Part shown: positions 17,810 to 26,604 of the stretch, piece after piece | Layout: every line of letters begins with the position of its first letter | Position numbering within the stretch: position 1 is the first letter of the stretch | From: Methylobacterium sp. J-076 | GTDB lineage: Bacteria > Pseudomonadota > Alphaproteobacteria > Rhizobiales > Beijerinckiaceae | Reading direction: 5' to 3' | Assembly (NCBI RefSeq): GCF_022829405.1 | Contig: NZ_JAKSXW010000078.1 | Span: 1 to 64,000, forward strand | Length of the DNA: 64,000 bases | Program-made: the position numbers and the translations under genes | Notes under the pieces: model-generated | What the model saw: the letters and a program-made list of their open reading frames with translations, nothing else | Database searches by the model: none | What the model was told of the DNA's origin: nothing

Positions 17810-17998
17810 ATGACCACGACCCCGCGCCAGCGCGGCGCCCGCCTACACATCGAGCTTGACGAAGAACTCACCGCCGCACTCGATGCCGACCGGAAGCACG
17901 TTCGTCTGAAGCGGAAAGACTTCATCCGTTGGGTGCTTTCACGCCAGCTTCTCGGAACGCACGCTCTCGGCACTCTTGCAATCCAGAACGGCCGATGA
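17810..17998 (+). CDS. Small ribbon-helix-helix-like protein
   Basis: A 62-aa basic protein. The segment ARLHIELDEELTAALDADRK followed by KDFIRWVLSRQLL fits the strand-helix-helix plan of Arc/MetJ-type DNA-binding proteins. GGAGA lies about 7 nt before ATG 17810; the in-frame upstream start at 17765 is less likely. Its stop overlaps the next gene (ATGA), so it is first in a three-gene overlapping operon. Confidence 0.65.
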   Translation: MTTTPRQRGARLHIELDEELTAALDADRKHVRLKRKDFIRWVLSRQLLGTHALGTLAIQNGR

Positions 17999-18453
17999 GC
18001 ATCAGCTTTACCGCAGAGATCGTCGCCAGTGCCAGGGATCGCGGCATCAGCCTCACTCCTGAGGACGTAGACTCGATCAATGAGAACCTTGGCGTGGTGA
18101 TCGGCATCGAGGACGGCCAGATCAAGATCACGTCCGGTCCCTTCCTCGACCTCAGCGAGGCCGTGGAGGCCATGTCCAAGGGCTACGGGGCACCCATCGA
18201 GCAGCCGACAGCATCGTCCAAGCCGGATGGCCTGGAGCTTCCGGCCAACGCCAACGCGACACGGCGAGCGGTCGCGATGAACGCCGCGATCCGTTCGGGC
18301 AGGGACACGGCAAAGCAGTCTCAGGCCGAGACCCTTGTCGCGACCTACGGCAATCCGTGGCGCACCGGGAACGCGACACACCGCGCCTACGTGACGAACA
18401 CCCACCCCCAGTTGGCCAGCCGTCTGAAGGCTGAAGCCGGAGACAAAGCATGA
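17995..18453 (+). CDS. Hypothetical protein, middle gene of overlapping operon
   Basis: A 152-aa protein with an N-terminal SFTAEIVASARDRGISLTPED and a C-terminal region containing TLVATYGNPWRTGNATHRAYV. Function not recognised. It overlaps both neighbours by 4 nt (ATGA), which argues that all three proteins act together. Confidence 0.65.
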   Translation: MSISFTAEIVASARDRGISLTPEDVDSINENLGVVIGIEDGQIKITSGPFLDLSEAVEAMSKGYGAPIEQPTASSKPDGLELPANANATRRAVAMNAAIRSGRDTAKQSQAETLVATYGNPWRTGNATHRAYVTNTHPQLASRLKAEAGDKA

Positions 18454-18896
18454 CAGCCCCCGTCGCACTTATGGGCCTCGAACTTGGAAAAGCCCGGCTC
18501 CGCGAAGCCGCCGCGAAAGCCAAGGCTGAAAAATGGAAGGTCTCGCCGGAGGCCCGCGCGCGGCGTGTCGCTATTCTGGAAGCACGGGACGCCATGTACG
18601 AAGAGGCCGAAGCCGAAGCCAAGGCACGGCAGGAAGCCAATCCAACCGCTTTGGAAGCGGTTCTCAAGCGCGGTACGCTCGACGAGATGGCCGAGATTTC
18701 CCGATCAATCGGCCGGATGGACCCCCGCAAGATCCAGGAGGTTGCCGACGAGATTTTCCGGGCCAAATCGCGGTCGCAGGCATACACTCCCGACGACGAG
18801 ACACCCCTACCAGCCGCCTCCGCCGTAGACCTCTCCGAGATTGCCGTAGGAGCCGGCGCGCCTATTACGGCATCATCCGGTCGTCCAAGGCGCTGA
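18450..18896 (+). CDS. Hypothetical helical protein, last gene of the island
   Basis: A 148-aa, strongly helical, Ala/Glu/Lys-rich protein (probable coiled coil over residues ~15-65), followed by RGTLDEMAEISRSIGRMDPR and a flexible tail. Function unknown. The start ATG overlaps the previous stop. It is the last gene before the right attachment site. Confidence 0.65.
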   Translation: MTAPVALMGLELGKARLREAAAKAKAEKWKVSPEARARRVAILEARDAMYEEAEAEAKARQEANPTALEAVLKRGTLDEMAEISRSIGRMDPRKIQEVADEIFRAKSRSQAYTPDDETPLPAASAVDLSEIAVGAGAPITASSGRPRR

Positions 18897-19487
18897 ACGC
18901 CGCCTGTGAGTCCCTGTGGCGATCTGAAGGGCTATTTGAGCGGCCAATCATTCCACCCACGCGGGAGATGCAATCGCAAGGTGGACGTTTACCCTCTGGG
19001 GTGTATTCTGGGGGGTCGGCTTTCATAGGAAATGAAAGCCCTGCAAAATCAATGCGTTATCTCAGAGGTTGCTCGGACCCCCTCTCCGCCAAGCGCCCTT
19101 CCAAAGGGCCTGATCTTCCAGAAGTCGTTGCACCGCAAGACTTTCTTGGTCCGCCTGTTGTACGCGCGGGTGGTGCACAGGGCCTCTCCCGATACCCCGA
19201 CCCGTCAAGCATCGGTCCGGCGACTGCTTGCGCAGGCGCGGGCCGGCCGACCTGATGAAGCTCGTCAGCAAGACCGAGGAGAAGGTCTCGCTTCGGAGGC
19301 ATCCTCGCCCGGGACCTGAACGTCCGCGGCGATACCGACGGGGCTTGGCCGCGCGCAGAGGCGTTTCTCGTCCTGCAGATCCGGGACGCGGTCGTGACGC
19401 CGCCCTGAGAGGTTGGCTCCGGCCAATCGGGGCGGTCATTCGGCCGCTGTCGGGGGGGGCGTGCCGACGCGCGTGGTCGGGTCCGCG
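18897..19487. other. Gene-free right edge of the island and flank
   Basis: I see no supported gene in these ~590 bases. They contain a perfect hairpin at 19018-19040 (GGCTTTCAT-AGGAA-ATGAAAGCC) and the right attachment site at 19078-19091. The flank 19092-19487 is chromosomal-type G+C-rich sequence; both strands can be read in several frames there but none matches a family I know. Confidence 0.5.
19078..19091 (+). other. attR: direct repeat of the tRNA-Ser 3' end
   Basis: CCCCCTCTCCGCCA is an exact copy of 3295-3308, in the same orientation. It ends the lower-G+C segment and is followed by high-G+C sequence. It defines an element of 15,783 bp between the two copies (3309-19091). Confidence 0.72.
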
Positions 19488-21002
19488 TCAAGCCAGAGCC
19501 GCCCGGGGTCGAGGGTCGATCCCCGCCTGTATTCCCTTCCTGGCCTGCACGATGTCGAACAATTCCTCGATCCGCCGCCGTTCGTCGGTCGAATGCGGGA
19601 GGAGGTAGGCGCAGCTGACGTAGAGGAGGAGGTTGACGACCAAGCCGAAGCAGCCTGACGTCAGGCCGTAGCCGAAGGGCAGATGGCCGCCATAGGCGAA
19701 CTCCAGCCCGACGGCGGTGACGAAGCCCAGGATCATGCCGGCAAAGGCACCCTGCCGGTTCCCGCGCTTCCAGAAGATGCCGAGGAACTGCGGCACCGCG
19801 AGCTGGATGATACCCTGGTAGAACAGCACCGCCAGGGAAAACAGCGCCGGCAGCGTCAGCGTGGCGAGCCAGGAGGCGAGCAGGGTCAGGATCAGCATGC
19901 CCACCTTGGCGATGACGATCATCCGCTTCTGGTCGAGTTGGACGTAATTGCCGACGAGGTCGTTGGCGAGCTGCGCGCCGTAGGCCTGGATGTTGCCGTC
20001 CGTGTGCCCCATCGAGGCGGCGAGCAACACCACGCCGGCCAGGCCCAGCAGCACGAGGCCGCCGGCCTGCTGCGAGACGATGAACCAGACGTCGTCGGGC
20101 TTGGCCACCGCCTCCGGCACCTTGGAGGCGAGCATGCCGAAGATCAGCAGCACCACGCCGAAGAGGAAGGTCAACGGCACGGCGAGGGCGGCCGACTTCT
20201 TCAGGCTGTGGACGCCATCGGCCGTGAACAGACGCACGAAGATGTAGGGCCAGCACCAGCCACCGAGCGCGCCGGTGAACATCAGAGCGAACAAGTAGAG
20301 CGGGCCTTCCTTGGATCCGAAGCTCGGGATCGCGAACATCTGCGGGTCGAGCGTGGAGAGGGTGCTGCCCCGGGCGACCATCAGCCAGACGATGAGGCCG
20401 ACGAGCATCAGGCCACCACCGAGATAGGCGACGATCCCCTGCAGGTAATCGGAGATGACGCCGCCGCGCATGCCCATCCGCACCGTCCACACCTGGCGGA
20501 GCGCGATGACGAGCACGCCGACCACGACCGAGGTCGAGAACGAGAATGCGCCGAGCGACATCGCCTGGAACAGGTTGCCGAGGGCCTGCATGCCGAGCAC
20601 CAGCCAGGGCAGGCCCGAGACGAGGCCGATCAGCGCCGCGACCGTGCGGATGTGGCGTGAGCCGTAGCGCAGCGCGAACAGGTCTCCCTGGGTCCGCAGG
20701 TCGTAGGCCTTCCCCCAGATCCAGACCGGCCGGGCGAGCACGAACAGCAGCACCACGGTCAGCAGCGAGTAGGACAGGACGTAGAACGACATCACCCCGG
20801 CCGTGACCGAGAGCGCCCCGAACGCCGTGAACATCGAGCCGGGATACCATGTGTTGAGGAACGACATGGCTTGGTAGCGGGCGCCGAAGGCGCGGCCGCC
20901 CACGGCATAGTCGGTGAAGGACTGGTCGACGGCGCGGTTGCGCTGGAGCACTGAGACCACGGCGGCGAAGAACAGGGCGAGCAGACCGAAGGTGATGATC
21001 AT
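19488..21002 (-). CDS. Sodium:solute symporter (SSS family)
   Basis: A 504-aa inner-membrane transporter with about 13 predicted helices. It begins MIITFGLLALFFAAVVSVLQ and carries the SSS-type segments AVGGRAFGARYQAMSFLNTW and RQVWTVRMGMRGGVISDYLQ. It should import a small organic solute with sodium; the substrate is not evident. The ATG overlaps the stop of the preceding small membrane protein gene (ATGA). The C-terminal ~30 residues are polar (STDERRRIEELFDIVQARKG). Confidence 0.9.
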   Translation of the reverse strand: MIITFGLLALFFAAVVSVLQRNRAVDQSFTDYAVGGRAFGARYQAMSFLNTWYPGSMFTAFGALSVTAGVMSFYVLSYSLLTVVLLFVLARPVWIWGKAYDLRTQGDLFALRYGSRHIRTVAALIGLVSGLPWLVLGMQALGNLFQAMSLGAFSFSTSVVVGVLVIALRQVWTVRMGMRGGVISDYLQGIVAYLGGGLMLVGLIVWLMVARGSTLSTLDPQMFAIPSFGSKEGPLYLFALMFTGALGGWCWPYIFVRLFTADGVHSLKKSAALAVPLTFLFGVVLLIFGMLASKVPEAVAKPDDVWFIVSQQAGGLVLLGLAGVVLLAASMGHTDGNIQAYGAQLANDLVGNYVQLDQKRMIVIAKVGMLILTLLASWLATLTLPALFSLAVLFYQGIIQLAVPQFLGIFWKRGNRQGAFAGMILGFVTAVGLEFAYGGHLPFGYGLTSGCFGLVVNLLLYVSCAYLLPHSTDERRRIEELFDIVQARKGIQAGIDPRPRAALA

Positions 21003-21235
21003 GCCGCGCTCCCCTCGTCGGCCGAGTCGAGCCAAGAGGCGGCGATCAGGCTCGCGGTGATGCAGAGGTTGACGGCCAGGAAGTAAAACAATGCAGCCGG
21101 GATCCCGGCGATCGGGGTCGTGCGGCCGTCGGCGGCCCAGTAGAGCGGCGGGGCCAGCGCCACGATCGCGTCGAGCGCAAACCACAGTTTGACGATCCCG
21201 CGCCTGAGGGGCGCAGGTGAGTTTCGTGTCAGCAT
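20999..21235 (-). CDS. DUF3311-like small membrane protein
   Basis: A 78-aa protein with two hydrophobic helices (IVKLWFALDAIVALAPPLYW and AGIPAALFYFLAVNLCITAS). Small proteins of this plan are regularly encoded just upstream of SSS symporters and probably form part of the transporter. It overlaps the symporter start by 4 nt; GAGGAAA precedes its ATG. Confidence 0.8.
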   Translation of the reverse strand: MLTRNSPAPLRRGIVKLWFALDAIVALAPPLYWAADGRTTPIAGIPAALFYFLAVNLCITASLIAASWLDSADEGSAA

Positions 21236-21259
21236 GGCGTTTCCTCGTTTTTTTGTCGT

Positions 21260-21706
21260 TCAGTGCAGGACGCGATCGAGCTTGTCGAAGCAGCTCGGCC
21301 AATCCCCCTGGTAGGCGTCGCGGACGTCGTCGCGGGCGATCCGCCGATGGGTCAGGCGCATCTCGCTGGTGCCGTCGTCGCGCGGGGTGAAGTCGATCTG
21401 CAGCACCGTTTCCTCGCCCGGCAGCAGGGCGAGGGGGCCGTCGTAGATCCAGGTCTGGACGATGCGACGCCCCGGTTCGAGCTCCCGATAGCACCCGCTG
21501 ATCCGGTGTTGCGTGCCGTCGGGCCCCCGCGTCTGCAACCGGAAGTGACCGCCGACCCGCAGATCGGTCTCGGCCCGCTCGACCACGTTCGGCCCCGGCG
21601 CGAGCCAACGCTGGACCATGACCGGGTCGGTCCAAGCCCGATAGAGCGTCTCGCAGGTCGCCCGGAACGTGCGGACAAGGATGACGGCGGGCTCAGTCTC
21701 GGTCAT
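21260..21706 (-). CDS. SRPBCC / AHSA1-family protein
   Basis: A 148-aa START-like fold protein: VRTFRATCETLYRAWTDP, then QRWLAPGP, a beta-rich core, and an end with GDWPSCFDKLDRVLH. Proteins of this family sit beside ArsR regulators as a standard gene pair; the ligand is unknown. The start ATG 21706 lies inside the 3' end of the ArsR gene (14-nt overlap), so the two are co-expressed. Confidence 0.85.
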   Translation of the reverse strand: MTETEPAVILVRTFRATCETLYRAWTDPVMVQRWLAPGPNVVERAETDLRVGGHFRLQTRGPDGTQHRISGCYRELEPGRRIVQTWIYDGPLALLPGEETVLQIDFTPRDDGTSEMRLTHRRIARDDVRDAYQGDWPSCFDKLDRVLH

Positions 21707-22037
21707 CGTCGTCCCCGGCATTCAGGAGATCCTCCAAGGCATCGAAGCGCGCGTCCCAGAACTCGGTGTAGGCCCGCAACCAGGAGAACGCCTGCACGAG
21801 GGGCTGACGCTCGAGCGAGCAGCGATGCACCCGCCCGTCGATCGCCCTGCGGAGAAGGCCCGCCTGCTCGAGCACGCGGACGTGCTTGGAGGCCGCAGCC
21901 AGCGACATCGCGTGCGGGGCGGCCAGCTCGGAGACCGTGCGCTCACCGGAGGCGAGCTGATGCACCATCGCCCGGCGGGTCGGGTCCGCGAGGGCATGGA
22001 ACACGCCGTCCAGGGCTGCGGGCTGATGCTCAACCAT
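21693..22037 (-). CDS. ArsR-family transcriptional regulator
   Basis: A 114-aa winged-helix repressor: FHALADPTRRAMVHQLASGE, then the recognition helix region SLAAASKHVRVLEQAGLL and RRAIDGRVHRC. It lacks the Cys cluster of arsenic sensors and belongs to the subgroup linked to SRPBCC genes. It heads the operon ArsR-SRPBCC-DUF3311-symporter. The inverted repeat TCAACC-ATTT-GGTTGA overlaps its start codon and is a likely autoregulatory operator. Confidence 0.9.
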   Translation of the reverse strand: MVEHQPAALDGVFHALADPTRRAMVHQLASGERTVSELAAPHAMSLAAASKHVRVLEQAGLLRRAIDGRVHRCSLERQPLVQAFSWLRAYTEFWDARFDALEDLLNAGDDDDRD

Positions 22038-22045
22038 TTGGTTGA
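22030..22045. promoter_or_regulatory. Likely ArsR-family operator overlapping the start codon
   Basis: The perfect inverted repeat TCAACC-ATTT-GGTTGA contains the start codon of the minus-strand regulator gene. Binding here would block its own translation initiation region or promoter. Confidence 0.6.
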
Positions 22046-22171
22046 TAGTTGCAGGTCAGATGGGGGATCGCAAGGGGGCAGGACACGATCGGAGGGTTCG
22101 ACGACGACGGTGTCGGCTCACCTCCGCGCGCTGCCCGAAGGCAGACCGCCGCAGAGTCACCCCGAGCAGCC

Positions 22172-22503
22172 CTACCGCAGGGGCGTCAGCAGATGCACGG
22201 ACAAGAGTGACATGATCGCGCCACCGAGGATCAGCACCCCAGGCCCGTCGCAAGCGGTAGCGCCGCCGACGCCAGCACCGGGCGCCCGCCGTGGCGGTGG
22301 ATCGCTGCGCCAACGTGCGGCGTGGCGAACGCGGCGACCAGGAGGCCGAGGGACAGGCCGCCGACCACCCAGGACAACGGCCAGCCGGTGCTTTCGGCCA
22401 CCGGACCGGCGAGCAGCGCCGGCAGGTAGAACGAGGAGCCCCAGGCCAGGATTTCGACCACGCCGAGGGCAGAGATCACCGGCCAGCGCCGGGCCTCGGA
22501 CAC
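22172..22503 (-). pseudogene. Truncated MFS transporter
   Basis: The first 90 codons encode a typical MFS N-terminus (VISALGVVEILAWGSSFYLP, then LSWVVGGLSLGLLVAAF and IHRHGGRPVLASAAL) and then meet a stop at 22231. A shift of frame reveals VLILGGAIMSLLSVHLL, a hydrophobic segment ending near 22172. Most of a normal ~400-aa transporter is missing, so this is a deletion remnant. It lies directly downstream of arsB. Confidence 0.7.
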
Positions 22504-22509
22504 GGAGTT

Positions 22510-23805
22510 CTACCGCGTGCCGAGCAGCGGCAGCCAGGCCGCCAGCGCCAATAGCGTGACCAGCAGCACGGGCGGGGTGATGACCAGGCCGACCTTCATG
22601 TACTGGCCCCAGGTGATCCTCTGGCCCTTGCTGTCGAGGACGTGCAGCCAGAGCAGCGTGGCGAGGCTGCCGATCGGCGTGAACTTCGGCCCGAGGTCGC
22701 AGCCGATCACGTTGGCGTAGATCATGAGCTCGCGGGTCAGCGGCGACAGGTCCGGGGCCTGCTGGATCGAGAGCGCCCCGATCAGCACGCTCGGCATGTT
22801 GTTCATCACGGACGACAGGATCGCCGCGGCGAAGCCGGTGCCGACGGTGGCGACCCACGGGCCATGCTTGGCGAGCCACACCAGCCCCTTCGCCAGCTCG
22901 TCGGTCAGGCCGGCGTTCCGGAGGCCGTAGACCACGAGATACATGCCGAGGCTGAACAGCACGATCTGCCAGGGGGCGCCGGTCAGCACCTTGCGGATCG
23001 GGATGATCCCGCCCCGGTTGGCGAGCAGCAGAAGCACGGCCGCGCCGCCACAGGTGACGGCCGACACCGGCACGCCGAAGGGTGCGGTGACGAAGTAGGC
23101 GAGCAGCAGCACGCCCAGCAGCGGGACGGCCGCCCGGAACACGCGCGGGTCGCGGATCGCCTCGGCCGGGCGTTCGAGCGCATCCCCCTTGTAGGCCGCC
23201 GGTACGTCGCACCGGACATAGGCCCACAGCACCACGAGCGTCGCCGCAAGCGATACCAGGTCCACCGGCACCATCACGGCCGCGTACCGGCCGAAGGTCA
23301 CGTCGAAGAAGGTGGCGGAGACGATGTTGACCAGGTTGGAGATCACGAGCGGCAGGGAGGTCGAGTCCGCCACGAACCCGCAGGCGACGATGAAGGCGAG
23401 TGCCGCCGCCGGCTTGAAGTCGAGCCGCAGCAGGATCGCCAGCACGATCGGGGTCAGCAGCAGGGCCGCGCCGTCATTGGCGAACACGGCCGCGATGGCC
23501 GCGCCGAGGAGCACGACCAGGGGGAACAGCCGCCGGCCTTCCCCGCCGCCCCACCGGGCGATGTGCAGGGCCGCCCAATGGAAGAACCCGGCCTCGTCCA
23601 GCAGCAGCGAGATGACGATGAGCGCCACGAAGGTGAAGGTGGCGTCCCAGACGATATGCCAGACCACCGGGATGTCGCCGGGATGGATCACGCCCGTGGC
23701 GAGGGCGATGCCCGCCCCGGCCAGGGCGCTCCACCCGATCCCGAGGCCCTTGGGCTGCCAGATGACGAACACGAGGGTGACGAGGAAGATGGCGAGGGCG
23801 AGCAT
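22510..23805 (-). CDS. arsB: ArsB-type arsenite efflux transporter
   Basis: A 431-aa inner-membrane protein with 11-12 predicted helices of the ArsB/NhaD superfamily, expected to export arsenite or antimonite. Recognisable segments are [37 protein letters not shown] and [13 protein letters not shown]. It is the last gene of the leftward arsR-arsC-arsB operon. Confidence 0.92.
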   Translation of the reverse strand: MLALAIFLVTLVFVIWQPKGLGIGWSALAGAGIALATGVIHPGDIPVVWHIVWDATFTFVALIVISLLLDEAGFFHWAALHIARWGGGEGRRLFPLVVLLGAAIAAVFANDGAALLLTPIVLAILLRLDFKPAAALAFIVACGFVADSTSLPLVISNLVNIVSATFFDVTFGRYAAVMVPVDLVSLAATLVVLWAYVRCDVPAAYKGDALERPAEAIRDPRVFRAAVPLLGVLLLAYFVTAPFGVPVSAVTCGGAAVLLLLANRGGIIPIRKVLTGAPWQIVLFSLGMYLVVYGLRNAGLTDELAKGLVWLAKHGPWVATVGTGFAAAILSSVMNNMPSVLIGALSIQQAPDLSPLTRELMIYANVIGCDLGPKFTPIGSLATLLWLHVLDSKGQRITWGQYMKVGLVITPPVLLVTLLALAAWLPLLGTR

Positions 23806-23839
23806 CCGGGCGTTTTCGTCTTATGGCGTGGCGTGAGGC

Positions 23840-24277
23840 TCAGGCGGTGGCGACGCGGCGGCCGTGCTCGTCCACGACACGCGCGCCATCGTCCTTGACG
23901 AACTCGCCCTGCTGCCGCGGCAGGAGGTCCAGCACGGTTTCGGATGGACGGCACAGGCGCACGCCCTTGGGCGTCACCACGAGCGGGCGGTTGAGGAGGA
24001 TCGGGTGCGCCGCGATGGCATCGAGCCGCTGCGCGTCGGTCAGTGCCGGATCGCCGAGGTTCAGCGCGGCGAACGGGGTGCCTTTCTCCCGCAGCACGTC
24101 GCGGACGCTCAGGCCCGCGCGGGCGAGGAGCTGCACCAACAACGTCCGGCTGGGCGGGGTTTTGACGTACTCGATCACGTGCGGCTCGATGCCGGCATTG
24201 CGGATCATCGCCAGGGTGTTGCGGGACGTGCCGCATTCGGGGTTGTGGTAGATCACGACATCGAACGGCTCAGGCAC
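23840..24277 (-). CDS. arsC: Glutaredoxin-dependent arsenate reductase
   Basis: A 145-aa cytoplasmic enzyme that reduces arsenate to arsenite for export by ArsB. The catalytic Cys15 is in HNPECGTSRN. The family also shows EYVKTPPSRTLL and the Arg-rich PILLNRPLVV motif near residues 92-101. Length is normal. Its start overlaps the arsR stop by 8 nt. Confidence 0.95.
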   Translation of the reverse strand: MPEPFDVVIYHNPECGTSRNTLAMIRNAGIEPHVIEYVKTPPSRTLLVQLLARAGLSVRDVLREKGTPFAALNLGDPALTDAQRLDAIAAHPILLNRPLVVTPKGVRLCRPSETVLDLLPRQQGEFVKDDGARVVDEHGRRVATA

Positions 24278-24629
24278 GGGCGGTCTCTCCGGTCGGGGGG
24301 CAGCAGGCGGTGAGCGCGGCCATGGCGGGGGTGCAGACTTCCGGGTGGCCCTGGCAGCAGTCGCGCATCAGGAAGGCGACCAGTGCGGACAGGGCGGGAT
24401 AGGCGGCGCTGTAGATGATCGAGCGGCCCTCGCGCCGTGAGGCGACCAGCCCGGCGTGGCTCAGTTCCTTGAGGTGATGGGACACGGTGGCGGCGGAGAC
24501 GCCGACCGCTTCGGCCAACACGCCCGAGGCCATGCCAGCCGGCCCGGCTGTCACGAGCGCCCGCACCAGGCGCAGGCGGTGTTCCTGCGCGAGGGCCGCG
24601 AACGCGGCGAGGGCTTGCGGTTCATCCAT
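24270..24629 (-). CDS. arsR: ArsR arsenic-responsive repressor
   Basis: A 119-aa winged-helix repressor. The recognition region is [21 protein letters not shown]. The C-terminus has [10 protein letters not shown] and TACCPP; Cys pairs at the C-terminus are used for As(III) sensing in several alphaproteobacterial ArsR proteins. An upstream in-frame extension would cross the operator, so ATG 24629 is preferred. First gene of the operon. Confidence 0.93.
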   Translation of the reverse strand: MDEPQALAAFAALAQEHRLRLVRALVTAGPAGMASGVLAEAVGVSAATVSHHLKELSHAGLVASRREGRSIIYSAAYPALSALVAFLMRDCCQGHPEVCTPAMAALTACCPPTGETARA

Positions 24630-24642
24630 TCTCGTTACAATC

Positions 24643-24660
24643 TTCAAATGACATTTTGAA
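24643..24660. promoter_or_regulatory. Probable ArsR operator between arsR and arsH
   Basis: The inverted repeat TTCAAA-TGACAT-TTTGAA lies 14 nt upstream of arsR, between it and the divergent arsH. This matches the usual form of ArsR sites. It probably controls both transcripts. Confidence 0.7.
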
Positions 24661-24679
24661 TGTAAGAGAAAGCCGATCC

Positions 24680-25426
24680 TTGGACAAGTCCGCACAGCCC
24701 TTCACCGATGGTCTGCCGAACCTGAGCCCGGCGCACTTCGTGGTGCCGACCCGCGAAAGCGGGCAGGCAGCGGCGCCCTTCACCCACGCACCCCGGTTCC
24801 TGATCCTCTACGGCTCCCTGCGCGAACGCTCGTTCAGCCGCTTCCTCGCCTTCGAGGCCGCCCGGCTTCTGGAGGCGATGGGCGGCGCGGTGCGGATCTA
24901 CGACGCCCACGGCCTGCCTCTGCCCGACGACACGACCGCCGATCACCCGAAGGTGCAGGAGCTGCGCGACCTCTCGATCTGGTCCGAGGGCCAAGTGTGG
25001 GTGTCGCCCGAGCGGCACGGCACCCTGACGGGCGTGATGAAAAGCCAGATCGACTGGCTGCCCCTCTCCGAGGGCAGCGTGCGGCCCACCCAGGGGCGCA
25101 CCCTGGCCGTCATGCAGGTGTCGGGGGGCTCGCAGAGCTTCAACGCCGTGAACGCCCTGCGCATCCTCGGCCGCTGGATGCGGATGATCACCATCCCGAA
25201 CCAGTCGTCCGTGCCGATGGCCTACAAGGAGTTCGACGACGCCGGCCGCATGAGGCCGGGGCCGCTCTACGAGCGCGTCGTGGACGTATGCGAGGAATTG
25301 ATGAAGTTCACGCTGCTGACCCGCGAGCGTGCCGACTACTTGGTGGACCGCTACAGCGAGCGGAAGGAACGTGAGCCCGAGCGCTTAGCGGGCGTGGCGG
25401 CCGACGTGGGCTTTGTGAAGCGCTAG
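24680..25426 (+). CDS. arsH: ArsH NADPH-dependent FMN reductase
   Basis: About 248 aa, flavodoxin-like fold. ArsH proteins oxidise trivalent organoarsenicals or reduce metals using FMN and NADPH. Seen are the FMN phosphate loop [34 protein letters not shown] and [13 protein letters not shown]. No ATG is available: TTG 24680 has an AAGAGAAAG stretch ~8 nt upstream, and TTG 24656 inside the operator is the alternative. The TAG stop (25424-25426) is made of a TA dinucleotide plus the first G of an IS630-type end, so the native C-terminus may have been altered. Confidence 0.92.
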   Translation: MDKSAQPFTDGLPNLSPAHFVVPTRESGQAAAPFTHAPRFLILYGSLRERSFSRFLAFEAARLLEAMGGAVRIYDAHGLPLPDDTTADHPKVQELRDLSIWSEGQVWVSPERHGTLTGVMKSQIDWLPLSEGSVRPTQGRTLAVMQVSGGSQSFNAVNALRILGRWMRMITIPNQSSVPMAYKEFDDAGRMRPGPLYERVVDVCEELMKFTLLTRERADYLVDRYSERKEREPERLAGVAADVGFVKR

Positions 25427-25438
25427 ATCGTTTTCGAT

Positions 25439-25512
25439 TTAATTTGGCTCATATTCTGCTGCAGCGAAGAAATCGGCGCATTCGTCGGGTGTGACGGCAT
25501 CGACGAGGCGTC
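25439..25512 (-). pseudogene. IS630-family transposase, 3' fragment
   Basis: Minus-strand reading gives RQIGRLVDAVTPDECADFF and then AAAEYEPN followed by TAA (25439-25441). This is the C-terminal end of the IS630 transposases common in Rhizobiales (…VDAF.P.ECANYF..AGY). Only ~25 codons remain. Confidence 0.7.
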
Positions 25513-25654
25513 CGATCTGTCGGTGAGGTCTTGCGCGGGGAGGAGGCCCCACCGGGTGCCGAGCCCGACCGTCAGATTGTGCTCGGCCCGAAGCCGAGCC
25601 CGCATCGCCCGGTGCGGATGGCTCCGTAGGGGCTTGCGCGCCTGCGATGCAGGT

Positions 25655-26595
25655 AAGGTGGCTTCCGGGCGCGCCGGCCCGACGGCGGTTTCTTCGTCAT
25701 CGGGCGCCGCTCCGGCGATGGCGTGTTCGTGGGTGAGGACGGGGGCGGCCCGACGCACTGGACGCTCGAGCAACTCGCGCGGAACTGGACGGGCGAGGTG
25801 CTGTTCGCCTTGCGCCGCGACCGATCCGGTGCAAGCGCCGTCACGTTCGGCCTCGCGTGGTTTCTCCCGGCGGTCCGGCGGTTCCGCAAGGTCCTCGCCG
25901 AAGTCCTGGTCGTTTCGGTCTTCATCCAGCTCTTGGCGCTCGTAGCGCCGTTGTTCACGCAGGTAGTGATCGACAAGGTCCTCGTGCATCGCGGATTGAC
26001 GACCCTTCAGGTGCTCGTCGTCGGGCTGCTCGCGGTCAACCTCGCCGATGAGGCCTTGAATTGGCTGGGGACCTACGTCTTCGCGCACACCACGAGCCGC
26101 ATGGACGCGATCCTCGGCGCGCAGCTGTTCCGCCACCTCGTCGCGCTGCCGATCGGGTTCACCGCAGTGCATCTGGTCGCTCTTCCACCTGTTCGATCGG
26201 TAACGGCCTCCGTGGCCACTTATGCAATCACGAACAAAAGTGCTGTGTGGTCTTGGGGTATCAGTCGAATAAATGGGGTCAGCCGCGGCAGTAAAAAATC
26301 ATATTATTTGCCGAATCTGTCAAATATTTTAGACATTACGACATCGGTATTTGCCACATATGCATTAAACGCGGAACGTAATTTACACGTACTTGGCAAT
26401 GATGAATTCCTCTGCCTTGGATATGACGGCAGATGCTTTGCCGAAGAACCACGAAGACAGCCGCTTATCAGCAGCGTAGATGCAGTTTCCGTCACAATAT
26501 CCAGCTTTGCGGTCATCAAGAACGGCGAAGTTCTCGCGTACGGCGACCCTGGTGTTGGGTTCAATCGTCCTCGAATACTCGAGCTCGGACGTTAG
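25655..26595 (+). pseudogene. Chimera of HlyB-type ABC exporter fragment and RCC1-like repeats
   Basis: From 25655 the frame encodes part of the C39-like domain (RRPDGGFFVIGRRSGDGVFV, then THWTLEQLARNWTGEVLFA). The first membrane helices of a HlyB exporter follow (VFIQLLALVAPLFTQVVID, FRHLVALPIG). An in-frame TAA near 25652 and apparent frameshifts remove the N-terminus. At about 26160 the HlyB match stops before the nucleotide-binding domain. Without a stop the frame continues as three RCC1/BLIP-II-like units (ATYAITNKSAVWSWG, FATYALNAERNLHVLG, SFAVIKNGEVLAYGD). G+C drops sharply at the same junction. It cannot work as an exporter. Confidence 0.7.
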
Positions 26596-26604
26596 GAGCC
26601 TATC

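Noticed and set aside
19092-19487. Possible transposase or symporter-related remnant right of attR
   Set aside because: Several frames are open but none shows a motif I can name; left as unassigned flank.
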